Positions 3,952 to 10,548 of a stretch of 11,165 nt of DNA are shown here, in pieces. Position 1 is the first letter of the stretch; each line of letters begins with the position of its first letter. A program made the translations under genes and the position numbers. This DNA is from JBPCOI01 sp051000395. GTDB lineage: Bacteria > Actinomycetota > Actinomycetes > Mycobacteriales > Jatrophihabitantaceae. The notes beneath the pieces were generated by a model. That model searched no databases. It had not been told where the DNA came from and worked only from the letters and a program-made list of their open reading frames with translations. The stretch is taken from contig JBPCOI010000031.1 in assembly GCA_051000395.1 (NCBI GenBank), positions 1-11,165 of the forward strand, in the 5' to 3' direction.

Positions 3952-5715
3952 TCAGGCGGCGTTCAGCTCTTCCTGCACCATCTGCCAGACGTCGCTCGTG
4001 GCACTTCCCCCGTTGCCCGAGGTCGTCGTCGATCCGGTGTTGCTGTTGCCCGAACTCGAACCGGTGCTGCTGGTCGTACCCGTGCTGTTACCACCGGTCC
4101 AACCGCCCTGGCCACCGTTACCGCTCGTGGTCTGCGACGTGTTCCACACCGAACCGCCGTTACCACCGTTGCCGGTCGCCCCGGAATTACCCGAACTCGC
4201 CGCCGCGTTCGCGGTGCTGCTCGACTCACCCGAAGCGCTGCCGGCGGCGTTCGCGCTGCCACGCGGACTCGACGCGCGCCCGGTAGCCGTGTTCCCGCCG
4301 GTCGCACCCGAGTTGCCCGAACGGGCACCGTTACCCGCGACGTTGGTGTTGCTGCTGCTCGCAGCCCCACCGTTACCGCCCGCACCGCCGTTACCCGTCA
4401 CCGTCCGCGAGCTGTTCTGGCTGCTCGAGTTCGCCGAGGAGTCACCACCGGTCGTGGACGAACCACTCCGGCTCGAACCACCGTTCGCGGTCGCGGACTG
4501 CCCCGCACCGCTGCCGGCGTTGGCGTTGTTGCTGCCACTACCGGAACCGTCGCTGGTCGCGGTGTTCGACGCGGCAGCCGCCCCGCCATTGCCCGCACCA
4601 GTGTCCGAGCCCGTCGAGCTGCTACCCGAGGTAGCACCCGTGGTGCTGTTCGTACCGGTGCTGTTGCCACCGATCGAACCACCCGCACCACCACTACCGG
4701 CCTCGGTGCTCGAGGAATTACTCACCGAACCACCATTACCACCGGCACCAGTCCACCCGGAATTACCCGAGGTCGCCGCCGCGTTGCAGTCGGCAGTGCC
4801 CAGGACAGCAATTGCCATGCAATTGGCGCTGTTACCGCCGGTGGACCCGGAGTTACCCGAACGCGCCCCGTTGCCAGCGGTGTTGGTGTTGCGGCTGTTC
4901 GCCGCCCCGCCGTTGCCACCAGAACCACCGGCACCGGTGCTCGTCGTCGAGGTGTTGCTGCTCGACGAGTTCGCCGAGGAGTTACCCCCAGTGGTAGACG
5001 AACCACTCCGGCTCGAACCGCCGTTCGCAGCCGCGGACTGCCCCTCACCACTGCCGGCGTTGGCGTTGTTGCTGCCCTCAGCGCTGCCGCTGGTGCTGCT
5101 CTGGTTCGACGCGCCAGCAGCACCCCCGTTGCCCGAGGTCGTCGTCGATCCGGTGTTGCTGTTGCCCGAACTCGAACCGGTGCTGCTGGTCGTACCCGTG
5201 CTGTTACCACCGGTCCAACCGCCCTGGCCACCATTACCGCTCGTGGTCTGCGACGTGTTCCACACCGAACCGCCGTTACCACCGTTGCCGGTCGCCCCGG
5301 AATTACCGGAACTTGCAGCAGCATCGCAGTGGGCAGCCCCGAGGATGGCGATGCTCGTGCACGACGAGCGGTCACCGCCCGTCGAGCCGGAGTTACCCGA
5401 ACGCCCGCCTGCGCCGCCGGTGTTGGTGTTGGTACTGCTCGCACCGCTGCCGTTGCCACCGACGCCACCCTTACCGGTCGACGTCCGCGATTGGTTCGCG
5501 CTTGTCGACCCGGCAGAGGAGTTCCCGCCGTGGGTGGCGGAACCGGCGTGAGAGTTACCGCCGTTCGCCAGCGCGTCGAGCGAATGCACGATCGACGTGC
5601 CTGTGTGGGTGGGGCTCGCCGTGGGGGTGTCGGCGTGTGCCATCGACTGGCCAATCAGCCAGCAGCCACTCGCCGAGAACGCCACGGCCAAAGCCCTGAC
5701 CTTCCATGAACTCAT
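3952..5715 (-). CDS. Secreted Gly/Ser/Thr/Asn-rich repeat protein with 180-residue modules
   Basis: Length is 587 residues. I chose ATG 5715 because GAGG lies eight bases upstream and because it starts directly at a Sec signal peptide (MSSWKVRALAVAFSASGCWL..., AHA near residue 28). The mature chain is almost only Gly, Ser, Thr, Asn and Ala, with very few charges and no Tyr or Phe; Trp recurs in VWN and GWTGG. RSGNSGxTGG starts at residues 105, 285 and 465, an exact 180-residue period. Modules 1 and 2 carry Cys-x10-Cys (C119/C130, C299/C310; consensus CxxIAxLGxAxC); in module 3 this is replaced by a Ser/Ala segment 12 residues longer. The tail SDVWQMVQEELNAA is unlike the rest. There is no LPxTG motif or C-terminal membrane anchor, so the protein is probably released or held by assembly. 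I know no exact family; a structural surface, sheath or biofilm role is an inference from composition. The upstream gene is also exported. Confidence 0.85.
   Translation of the reverse strand: MSSWKVRALAVAFSASGCWLIGQSMAHADTPTASPTHTGTSIVHSLDALANGGNSHAGSATHGGNSSAGSTSANQSRTSTGKGGVGGNGSGASSTNTNTGGAGGRSGNSGSTGGDRSSCTSIAILGAAHCDAAASSGNSGATGNGGNGGSVWNTSQTTSGNGGQGGWTGGNSTGTTSSTGSSSGNSNTGSTTTSGNGGAAGASNQSSTSGSAEGSNNANAGSGEGQSAAANGGSSRSGSSTTGGNSSANSSSSNTSTTSTGAGGSGGNGGAANSRNTNTAGNGARSGNSGSTGGNSANCMAIAVLGTADCNAAATSGNSGWTGAGGNGGSVSNSSSTEAGSGGAGGSIGGNSTGTNSTTGATSGSSSTGSDTGAGNGGAAAASNTATSDGSGSGSNNANAGSGAGQSATANGGSSRSGSSTTGGDSSANSSSQNSSRTVTGNGGAGGNGGAASSSNTNVAGNGARSGNSGATGGNTATGRASSPRGSANAAGSASGESSSTANAAASSGNSGATGNGGNGGSVWNTSQTTSGNGGQGGWTGGNSTGTTSSTGSSSGNSNTGSTTTSGNGGSATSDVWQMVQEELNAA
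4007..4191 (-). repeat. 185-bp direct repeat, copy in module 3
   Basis: This segment matches 5123-5307 at 184 of 185 positions (the only difference is at 4117/5233), offset 1116 bp. It encodes SGATGNGGNGGSVWNTSQTT and on to TTTSGNGG. The corresponding part of the middle module is clearly diverged, so the two outer copies have been homogenised by recent gene conversion or duplication. Confidence 0.95.
5123..5307 (-). repeat. 185-bp direct repeat, copy in module 1
   Basis: This is the partner of 4007-4191 with one mismatch. It covers roughly residues 138-199 of the Gly/Ser-rich protein. Sharp loss of identity immediately beyond both ends marks the limits of the exchanged tract. Such a repeat is also a place where assemblies collapse and where in-frame deletion between copies could occur (1116 bp, a multiple of three). 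Confidence 0.95.
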
Positions 5716-5724
5716 GATGATTGT

Positions 5725-5800
5725 CCTCGTCTCAGTCTCGTGGTGCGCCCGGAAGGGCGCGATTGGACCGAGCCGCGAAGGCTCGCGAGAGGAAACGAGG
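5725..5800 (-). promoter_or_regulatory. Structured leader: three-way junction that can sequester the Shine-Dalgarno of the Gly/Ser-rich gene
   Basis: In the minus-strand RNA, CCUCGUUUC (5800-5792) can pair with GAGACGAGG (5733-5725) over nine positions including one G-U pair. The 3' strand contains the GAGG binding site for ATG 5715. Enclosed are two perfect hairpins: GAGCC/GGCUC (5784-5780 with 5774-5770) and GCGCCC/GGGCGC (5760-5755 with 5750-5745, loop UUCC). The upstream gene stops at 5804, four bases before the closing stem, so a terminating ribosome would cover one strand and could free the binding site. Pairings are read from sequence; translational coupling is inferred. Confidence 0.6.
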
Positions 5801-5803
5801 TGA

Positions 5804-6842
5804 CTAGCCGGGACGGACCTGGACGAGCGCCGCACGGGTACGCAGCGCATACGCGTGCTCCCACCCGCTGCGACGCGCCTTGAGGACGGGGTTGCCGGCG
5901 GGCAACCACCCCGGTAGCGCGTCGAACGAACTCAGTTCTCGCTGGCCCGCGTGCGCGGAGCCACCAAAACCGCCGGCTGATCCCGGACCGGGCGCGCTCG
6001 GGCCGGCCGGGATAGCGATCCAGCTGAGCAGGTCGAGGCTGCTCGGACCAGTGGACTTTGCGGCGCCCTCAGGCGGGGCCGCGGCGACGGTGGGCACAGC
6101 GCTAACGCCGGTCGCTGCAGCACTACCCGCGGCGGCGCAGCGTGGAAAACCGACGGCCCGGTTCGGCTGCGCTGCCGTGCTGACGCGCGGGAGCAGGCGG
6201 GCAGTGCTGGCGCCGGCACGCGTCGCGCGGCCCGGGCTCGCCGCGCGGCGGGCCGACGTCGACCTCGCAGCCGAGAGGCCGTGCCCGGCAGCGGACAGCG
6301 CCGAGCCCGCGCGGGACGCCTTCCGCGCCGTTGAGGTGACGGCCGAACCCAGGGTGGCGGACGCGGCTGAGGTCACCGGCGCGACCGTCCGCGTGACCGG
6401 TCGGAGAACCCGACCCACCGTCGAGGTCACGCTGGAGGACGCGGCCGAGGTCACCGGCGCGATCGCCGGCACCGTCAGGCGACTCACGCTCGAGCGCACC
6501 GGCGCGATCACTGGCGCGACGACATGGTTCATCGGCGAGCGCACGGGCGAAACCGCGGGCACGAGCACGTGTACCACTGCGGAGCGCATCGGCGCAGCCA
6601 CTCGCCCGACAGGAGTCGCCAGCGCCCCGAGCACGGAGCCGACCGCACGCGGAGCGGGCTGGACTGGGTGCTGGCGCGGCCGCGCTGGCGCGGTTGCTCG
6701 AGCCGAGCAGCACCCAGCACAGCATGGCGCCAGCAACGAGCAGGAGCAGCTGGACAGCGCGCACGACGGCGTGGCGCAGCGCTGTGCGCTCACCGTCACC
6801 TGCACCGCCGTCACGGCACGCTCCCTCTTCGGTCTTGATCAA
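5804..6842 (-). CDS. Exported Ala/Val/Pro-rich protein, apparent frameshift after the signal peptide
   Basis: Two overlapping frames seem to form one gene. From TTG 6842 one frame gives a textbook signal peptide (RHAVVRAVQLLLLVAGAMLCWVLLG, then SNRASAAAPAP). The frame that reaches the stop at 5804 continues from about 6680 with SVLGALATPVGRVAAPMRSAVVHVLVPAV and repeated P-V-x3-V patterns, then a Ser/Ala/Arg region, a Gly/Pro-rich stretch and a C-terminal segment ending LVQVRPG. A one-base change between about 6640 and 6700 would join them. The alternative is a 336-residue protein from GTG 6814, which has a good GGGAG site but an odd Cys-rich N-terminus. The cause could be a sequence error, a real mutation or recoding. 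I recognise no family. It is probably co-transcribed with the secreted Gly/Ser-rich gene 88 bp downstream. Confidence 0.6.
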
Positions 6843-7002
6843 CCGTTACCCCCATCTTCGCTCGCCACTAACCGATAAGCCTCGGATCCTGGCGAACTGT
6901 CCAAGGAGATGTTTCGGGTGCATGGATGGCTGGACGACGTACTGCATGCCGCCGCCGAGCGCCAGCTGACGAGGTCTTCGTGCGACCTGGTCACGGCGGG
7001 CG

Positions 7003-7575
7003 CTACCCGGTCGACGGCCGCGTTGCCGCCGGGGAGGGCAGTGGACGGCGCCTTTCGGGCTGGGGCCTGCCGGCGATCGGCGGTGCCTCCATCGACGAGG
7101 CAGCACCGCCGCGATCACCCGCGTACACCGCGAGGCCGTGGTGCTCGGCGAGCGCGATGAGCGCCTCGGTAAAGCCCGCTCGCTGCTGGGTGCTGAGCCC
7201 GGCGGTGAGGTCACGGTCGTGCGCGCGCTCCGCCCGAGCGAGCTCGCGCATCAGGACGCTGCCCGCCTCGGTCAGGACGAGCGCGTGCAGGCGCCGGTCG
7301 TCGCGATTGCGGCGCCGCGTCAGGATGCCGCGGTCCTCGAGGCCGTCGACGAGGCCGACCACGCGGCTGGGCAGAAGCGACAACTGCTCGCTGATGGCCT
7401 GCTGGCTGCGGCCCGGACCGTCGGCGACCGCGCGCAGGATCTCGGCCTGGACCAGGGTCAGTCCAAGTTCGGCGATGCGCGCGGCCCACGACTTGGTGCC
7501 ATATGCGCCGATCCGGGCGAGCAGAATGGCTGTGTTCTCGGGAGCGTCCCGACGCGCGGGCTGCGACACGTTCAC
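7003..7575 (-). CDS. MarR-family transcriptional regulator
   Basis: Length is 190 residues from GTG 7575. A TTG at 7629 in frame is less likely because the palindromic operator would then fall inside the gene. Helices around residues 15-45 are followed by the winged helix: LVQAEILRAVADGPGRSQQAISEQLSLLPSRVVGLVDGLEDRGIL, then the wing RRRNRDDRRLHALVLTEAG with the conserved DRR. The dimer helices end near GLAVYAGD. About 35 extra Pro/Arg/Ala-rich residues follow, unusual for the family and perhaps disordered. MarR proteins usually repress themselves and neighbouring efflux or redox genes; here a quinone-reductase-type gene lies directly upstream on the same strand and an MFS transporter is nearby. 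The ligand cannot be read from the sequence. Confidence 0.88.
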   Translation of the reverse strand: MNVSQPARRDAPENTAILLARIGAYGTKSWAARIAELGLTLVQAEILRAVADGPGRSQQAISEQLSLLPSRVVGLVDGLEDRGILTRRRNRDDRRLHALVLTEAGSVLMRELARAERAHDRDLTAGLSTQQRAGFTEALIALAEHHGLAVYAGDRGGAASSMEAPPIAGRPQPERRRPLPSPAATRPSTG

Positions 7576-7587
7576 TATGCTAAACGT

Positions 7588-7600
7588 TTCGTAGTACGAA
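7588..7600 (-). promoter_or_regulatory. MarR-type palindromic operator
   Basis: TTCGTA-G-TACGAA is a perfect 13-bp palindrome twelve bases upstream of GTG 7575. AAACGTTT (7582-7589) overlaps its left edge. Short palindromes of the TTCGTA-n-TACGAA type are well-known MarR-family targets. Its position between the MDR enzyme gene and marR predicts autorepression; effects on the upstream enzyme gene are not shown by the sequence. Confidence 0.65.
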
Positions 7601-7655
7601 CGATCTCTCACACCAAATGCTGGTCGCAACGAAGGATCTGGCCGACGTAGGCAAC

Positions 7656-8576
7656 TCAGCTGACCTGGATGACGACTTTCCCCTTCGCGTGCCCGCTCTC
7701 CACCGCGGCGAGGGCGTCCGCGGCCTGGTCAAGCGAGATGACGTCCTCGACGTGCGGATCGAGCTTGCCGTCGGCGACGAGGCCGGCGACGACGTCCAAG
7801 ACGCGGCGGCTCCGGTCGCGTTCGATCACGTGCCCGCCCAGCTCGGCGACGGTGTCGGGGTCGCCCGCGCTGATCAGCTTGTCGCGGTCGGCAACCAGAT
7901 CGGCCACAGCCCGCAGGCCGTCGCCGCCTGCCAGGTCGAAGATCGCGTCGACGCCGTCGGGCAGCAACTGCCTGACGCGCTCCGCGACACCGTCGCCATA
8001 GGCCACGAGGGTCGCACCGAGTGCCTCGACGAGCGGCTGCTTGTCGGCGCTCGCCGTGCCGATCACGTTGATGTCCAGGTCGCGGGCGATCTGCGCAGCC
8101 GCGACGCCGACGCCGCCGCTGACCCCGTTGATCAGCAGCGTCTGCCCTGGCCGAAGCTGCAACTGGGTCACCCTGTCGTAGGCCGTCGCCGCGGCGACGG
8201 TCAGGGTAGCGGCGTCGGTGAACGACACGTGCGGCGGTTTGGGGGCGCTCACGTCAGCCGTGAGCAGCGTGTACTCCGCGTAGCCGCCCGAGCCGGTGGC
8301 GACCGCGCCGAACACCTCGTCTCCCACGGCGAAGCCGTCGACGTCCTGGCCGACCTCGCGCACCACGCCGGACACCTCCGAACCGAGGACGGCCGGGAAG
8401 GAGTCCGGGCCGCCAGCCCCGTACCGGCCGGCGCGGATCTTCCAGTCGACCGGGTTCACCCCCGCGGCGCGCACCTGCACGAGCAGCTCACCGGGCAGCG
8501 GGGACGGCATGTCGAGCTCGAGGAACTCCTGCACCTCGGGGCCGCCGTTGCTGCCGTAGCCGAATGCCTTGACCAT
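7656..8576 (-). CDS. NADP-dependent quinone oxidoreductase-type MDR enzyme
   Basis: Length is 306 residues from ATG 8576, with GGAGAG about five bases upstream. The N-terminal GroES-like domain includes VRAAGVNPVDWKIRAGRYG and FPAVLGSEVSGVV. The Rossmann nucleotide-binding motif is INGVSGGVGVAAAQIA near residue 150, and VIGTASADKQ follows as the adenosine-ribose phosphate region. The C-terminus ISLDQAADALAAVESGHAKGKVVIQV is typical of the family. The Cys/His zinc ligands of alcohol dehydrogenases are absent, so it belongs to the zinc-free quinone-reductase/enoyl-reductase group that reduces quinones or alpha,beta-unsaturated carbonyls with NADPH. Length is normal. The MarR gene 80 bp downstream suggests induction by a quinone or electrophile, which is an inference. 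Confidence 0.9.
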   Translation of the reverse strand: MVKAFGYGSNGGPEVQEFLELDMPSPLPGELLVQVRAAGVNPVDWKIRAGRYGAGGPDSFPAVLGSEVSGVVREVGQDVDGFAVGDEVFGAVATGSGGYAEYTLLTADVSAPKPPHVSFTDAATLTVAAATAYDRVTQLQLRPGQTLLINGVSGGVGVAAAQIARDLDINVIGTASADKQPLVEALGATLVAYGDGVAERVRQLLPDGVDAIFDLAGGDGLRAVADLVADRDKLISAGDPDTVAELGGHVIERDRSRRVLDVVAGLVADGKLDPHVEDVISLDQAADALAAVESGHAKGKVVIQVS

Positions 8577-8689
8577 TCACGCTCTCCAATCCAGGGTCCT
8601 GGGATGCTGGGCCACCGCTCGACCCGCTCGCCGTGCTCGAATCGTCCGCGCAGCACGGGCTGCGTCTCACGCGGACATCAGCACAAAGC

Positions 8690-9136
8690 TCAGAAGATCT
8701 GGTTGATCAGGTCGTCGCCGATGCCGAAGCCCGCGCCGGTCATGATGGCCCGGCCCATGCCGCCGCCGAGGAAGCGCTGCAACATGCCGCCGCCACCGGC
8801 CATCATCGGCGCCTGCTGATACTGCGGCTGCTGGTACTGAGCTTGCTGGTACTGAGGTTGCTGGTACTGAGGCTGTTGGACGGGCGCGACCGCTGCGGAC
8901 TGCACGTGGTTGTCCACCATCGAATGGATCGACTGCAGCAGCAGGGAGGTCTGCCCCTGCTCCTGCTGCACGCCCAGCGTGATCTCCTTCAGGTCGAGCA
9001 GCCACTCGCGGGCGTTCGCGTCGCCGGACGACGCCGCCGCCTGCAACTTGCCGGCGAGCGTCTGGATCAGCTGCGTCGTCTGCTGCGCCTGCTGCTGCAG
9101 TTGCGCATAGCTCTGGTCGACGGTCTCGGGGTCCAC
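8690..9136 (-). CDS. Small coiled-coil protein with QPQYQ repeats and Gly-rich C-terminus, unknown function
   Basis: Length is 148 residues from GTG 9136, with GGAGG four bases upstream. Longer in-frame starts up to 9193 lack such a site. Residues 1-75 are a Gln-rich helix that is probably a coiled coil (YAQLQQQAQQTTQLIQTLAGKLQAA..., then TLGVQQEQGQTSLLLQSIHSMV). Residues about 85-108 are four QPQYQ-like repeats. The end (GGGGMLQRFLGGGMGRAIMTGAGFGIGDDLINQIF) is Gly-rich and hydrophobic. The overall layout recalls DUF2076-like proteins, with low certainty. There is no signal peptide, and the Gly/hydrophobic tail might associate with a membrane. It is divergent from the MFS gene. Confidence 0.75.
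   Translation of the reverse strand: MDPETVDQSYAQLQQQAQQTTQLIQTLAGKLQAAASSGDANAREWLLDLKEITLGVQQEQGQTSLLLQSIHSMVDNHVQSAAVAPVQQPQYQQPQYQQAQYQQPQYQQAPMMAGGGGMLQRFLGGGMGRAIMTGAGFGIGDDLINQIF
8816..8875 (-). repeat. Four tandem 15-bp units encoding QPQYQ
   Basis: Units begin at 8816, 8831, 8846 and 8861 with consensus CTGGTACTGAGGTTG. On the coding strand each encodes Gln-Pro/Ala-Gln-Tyr-Gln. Copy-number change here would be in frame. Confidence 0.9.
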
Positions 9137-9286
9137 GATTCCTCCGCGATGGTGGGCAGTCGTTCTCGCGTGGACGATAGACCCGCCGGCCATGGGCCCG
9201 TCGAGCCGCGCTCAGCTGCCCAGCATTACCACGGTGTAGCCACCGAGGAGCTGCCGCGCGCCGGTTTGTGCTGCGCATCGGCTGGC

Positions 9287-9300
9287 TACCCTCGAGCGTG
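9287..9300 (+). promoter_or_regulatory. Probable leaderless promoter -10 for the MFS gene
   Basis: TACCCT (9287-9292, TAnnnT class) lies five bases before GTG 9298 and eight before ATG 9301, with no Shine-Dalgarno sequence. A -35-like TTTGTG (9265-9270) is 16 bp upstream. This fits leaderless transcription, common in Actinomycetota. The region from 9137 to 9286 holds no other feature that I can support beyond the divergent gene's start region. Confidence 0.45.
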
Positions 9301-10548
9301 ATGACCTCGGACGCCGGGCCGGAGCCGGTGAGCTTTGTCGGGGCGGAACGCCCCCGTCCAGACTGGCTGCGCAGGTATCCGCGGGCCTGGATGCTCGCCG
9401 TCGCCACCGTCTGTCTCGGCGCCTTCATGGGGCAGCTGGATGCCAGTATCGTCACGCTGACCTACCGCCCGATCGGCGCCAGCTTCCGTGCCGGGCTCGG
9501 TGCGACGCAGTGGGTGTCGCTGGCGTACCTGATCGCGCTCGCGGCGCTGCTCGTACCGCTCGGCGCAGTGTCCGACCGCCTCGGGCGCAAGCGCGTCTAC
9601 CTCTGGGGCTTCGTGCTGTTCGGGCTGTCCTCGCTGGGATGCGCGTTCGCGCCGTCCCTGCTCGCGCTCGTCGGCATGCGCGCCGTCCAGGGCGTCGGCG
9701 CCGCGTTGCTGCAAGCCAACAGCGTCGCCCTCGTCGCCACGTCCGCGCCGCGCGAGCGGTTGCGCGCAGCGCTCGGTATCCAGGCCGCGGCGCAGGCCGT
9801 CGGCCTGGCGATCGGGCCGACGGTCGGTGGCCTGCTCGTGCAGACCGTCGGTTGGCGCTGGGTGTTCGGCGTCAACGTCCCGATCGCGGTGCTGGCGGTG
9901 CTGGCCGGACGCTTCCTGCTGCCGCGCACCCGCTTCCGGCGTGCAGAGCGTGACGCGCCGGGCCTGCGCGCAATCCGCACCGCGCCCGGCGTGCCTCGCG
10001 CTCTGGTCGGGGCGCTGTTCGCGTACCTGATGCTCTTCGGACCGATCGTGCTGCTGCCCGCCGTGCTGCAGGGCGAAGGCGCCACTCCCCTGCACGCGGG
10101 GCTGATCGTCGCGGCGCTGCCGGTCGGTTTCGCGCTCGCGGCGGGCTGGGCCGACCGGCTGCTGCCCCGGCGCTGGTCTTCGCGGGCCCGCAGCGCCAAC
10201 GGCCTTGCCGTCACCGCCGTGGGCTTGCTCGGCCTCCTGCTCGCGGGCGCAGACGTGGCGGGCGACGTGCCTGCCCTGGCCGTGATCGGGCTGGGGCTGG
10301 GCGTCTACACGCCGGCCAACAACGCGTTGATCATGGCCGCCGTGCCGGACCGGGTGGCCGCGCTTGCCGGCGGCCTGGTCAACACCTCGCGCGCGATCGG
10401 CACCGCGGCGGGCACTGCGATCGTCGCGGCCACCTACACCGCGACCGGTGCTCCGCGCCCCGCGGTGGCCGCCCTGCTCGCGGCCGCGGGCCTCACCGCG
10501 CTCACCGTTGCCCCGCGGGCAGCTCGCGGCGCTACGGTCGAGCGGTGA
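9301..10548 (+). CDS. MFS drug:H+ antiporter, DHA2-like, 12 helices
   Basis: Length is 415 residues from ATG 9301 (GTG 9298 adds one). Helix 1 carries GQLDASIVTLTYRPIG, the DHA2 form of the LDxTIVNVALP motif. Loop 2-3 has motif A (GAVSDRLGRKRVYL). Helix 5 has the antiporter motif C (GLAIGPTVGGLL). WRWVFGVNVPIAVL begins helix 6. I count twelve hydrophobic segments. DHA2 proteins such as EmrB/QacA usually have 14, and the two central helices between TM6 and TM7 appear to be absent here (LLPRTRFRRAERD leads straight to VPRALVGALFAYL). It should export toxic organic compounds across the cytoplasmic membrane using the proton gradient; the substrate is unknown. Its stop overlaps the next gene (GTGA), so the two are co-translated. 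Confidence 0.9.
   Translation: MTSDAGPEPVSFVGAERPRPDWLRRYPRAWMLAVATVCLGAFMGQLDASIVTLTYRPIGASFRAGLGATQWVSLAYLIALAALLVPLGAVSDRLGRKRVYLWGFVLFGLSSLGCAFAPSLLALVGMRAVQGVGAALLQANSVALVATSAPRERLRAALGIQAAAQAVGLAIGPTVGGLLVQTVGWRWVFGVNVPIAVLAVLAGRFLLPRTRFRRAERDAPGLRAIRTAPGVPRALVGALFAYLMLFGPIVLLPAVLQGEGATPLHAGLIVAALPVGFALAAGWADRLLPRRWSSRARSANGLAVTAVGLLGLLLAGADVAGDVPALAVIGLGLGVYTPANNALIMAAVPDRVAALAGGLVNTSRAIGTAAGTAIVAATYTATGAPRPAVAALLAAAGLTALTVAPRAARGATVER

Noticed and set aside
4007..5307. CRISPR or tandem-repeat array
   Set aside because: The repeats are long, in frame, protein-coding and separated by other coding sequence; there are no uniform short repeats with unique spacers.
3791..5551. 586-codon plus-strand open frame rich in Pro and Leu
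   Set aside because: It is the antisense of the Gly/Ser/Thr/Asn repeat gene: GGN and NGC-type codons read backwards give Pro/Leu/Val. The minus strand has a signal peptide, ribosome-binding site and periodic motif.
5880..6878. 332-codon plus-strand open frame opposite the Ala/Val/Pro-rich gene
   Set aside because: It has no signal peptide or family motif and no ribosome-binding site; it is explained by high GC on the opposite strand.
7617..8819. 400-codon plus-strand open frame
   Set aside because: It is antisense to the quinone-reductase gene, which has clear family motifs; the plus-strand translation has no recognisable domain.
9286..10095. 269-codon minus-strand open frame opposite the MFS gene
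   Set aside because: The translation is charged and Gln/Arg/Glu-rich with no family signal; the plus strand carries MFS motifs A and C.
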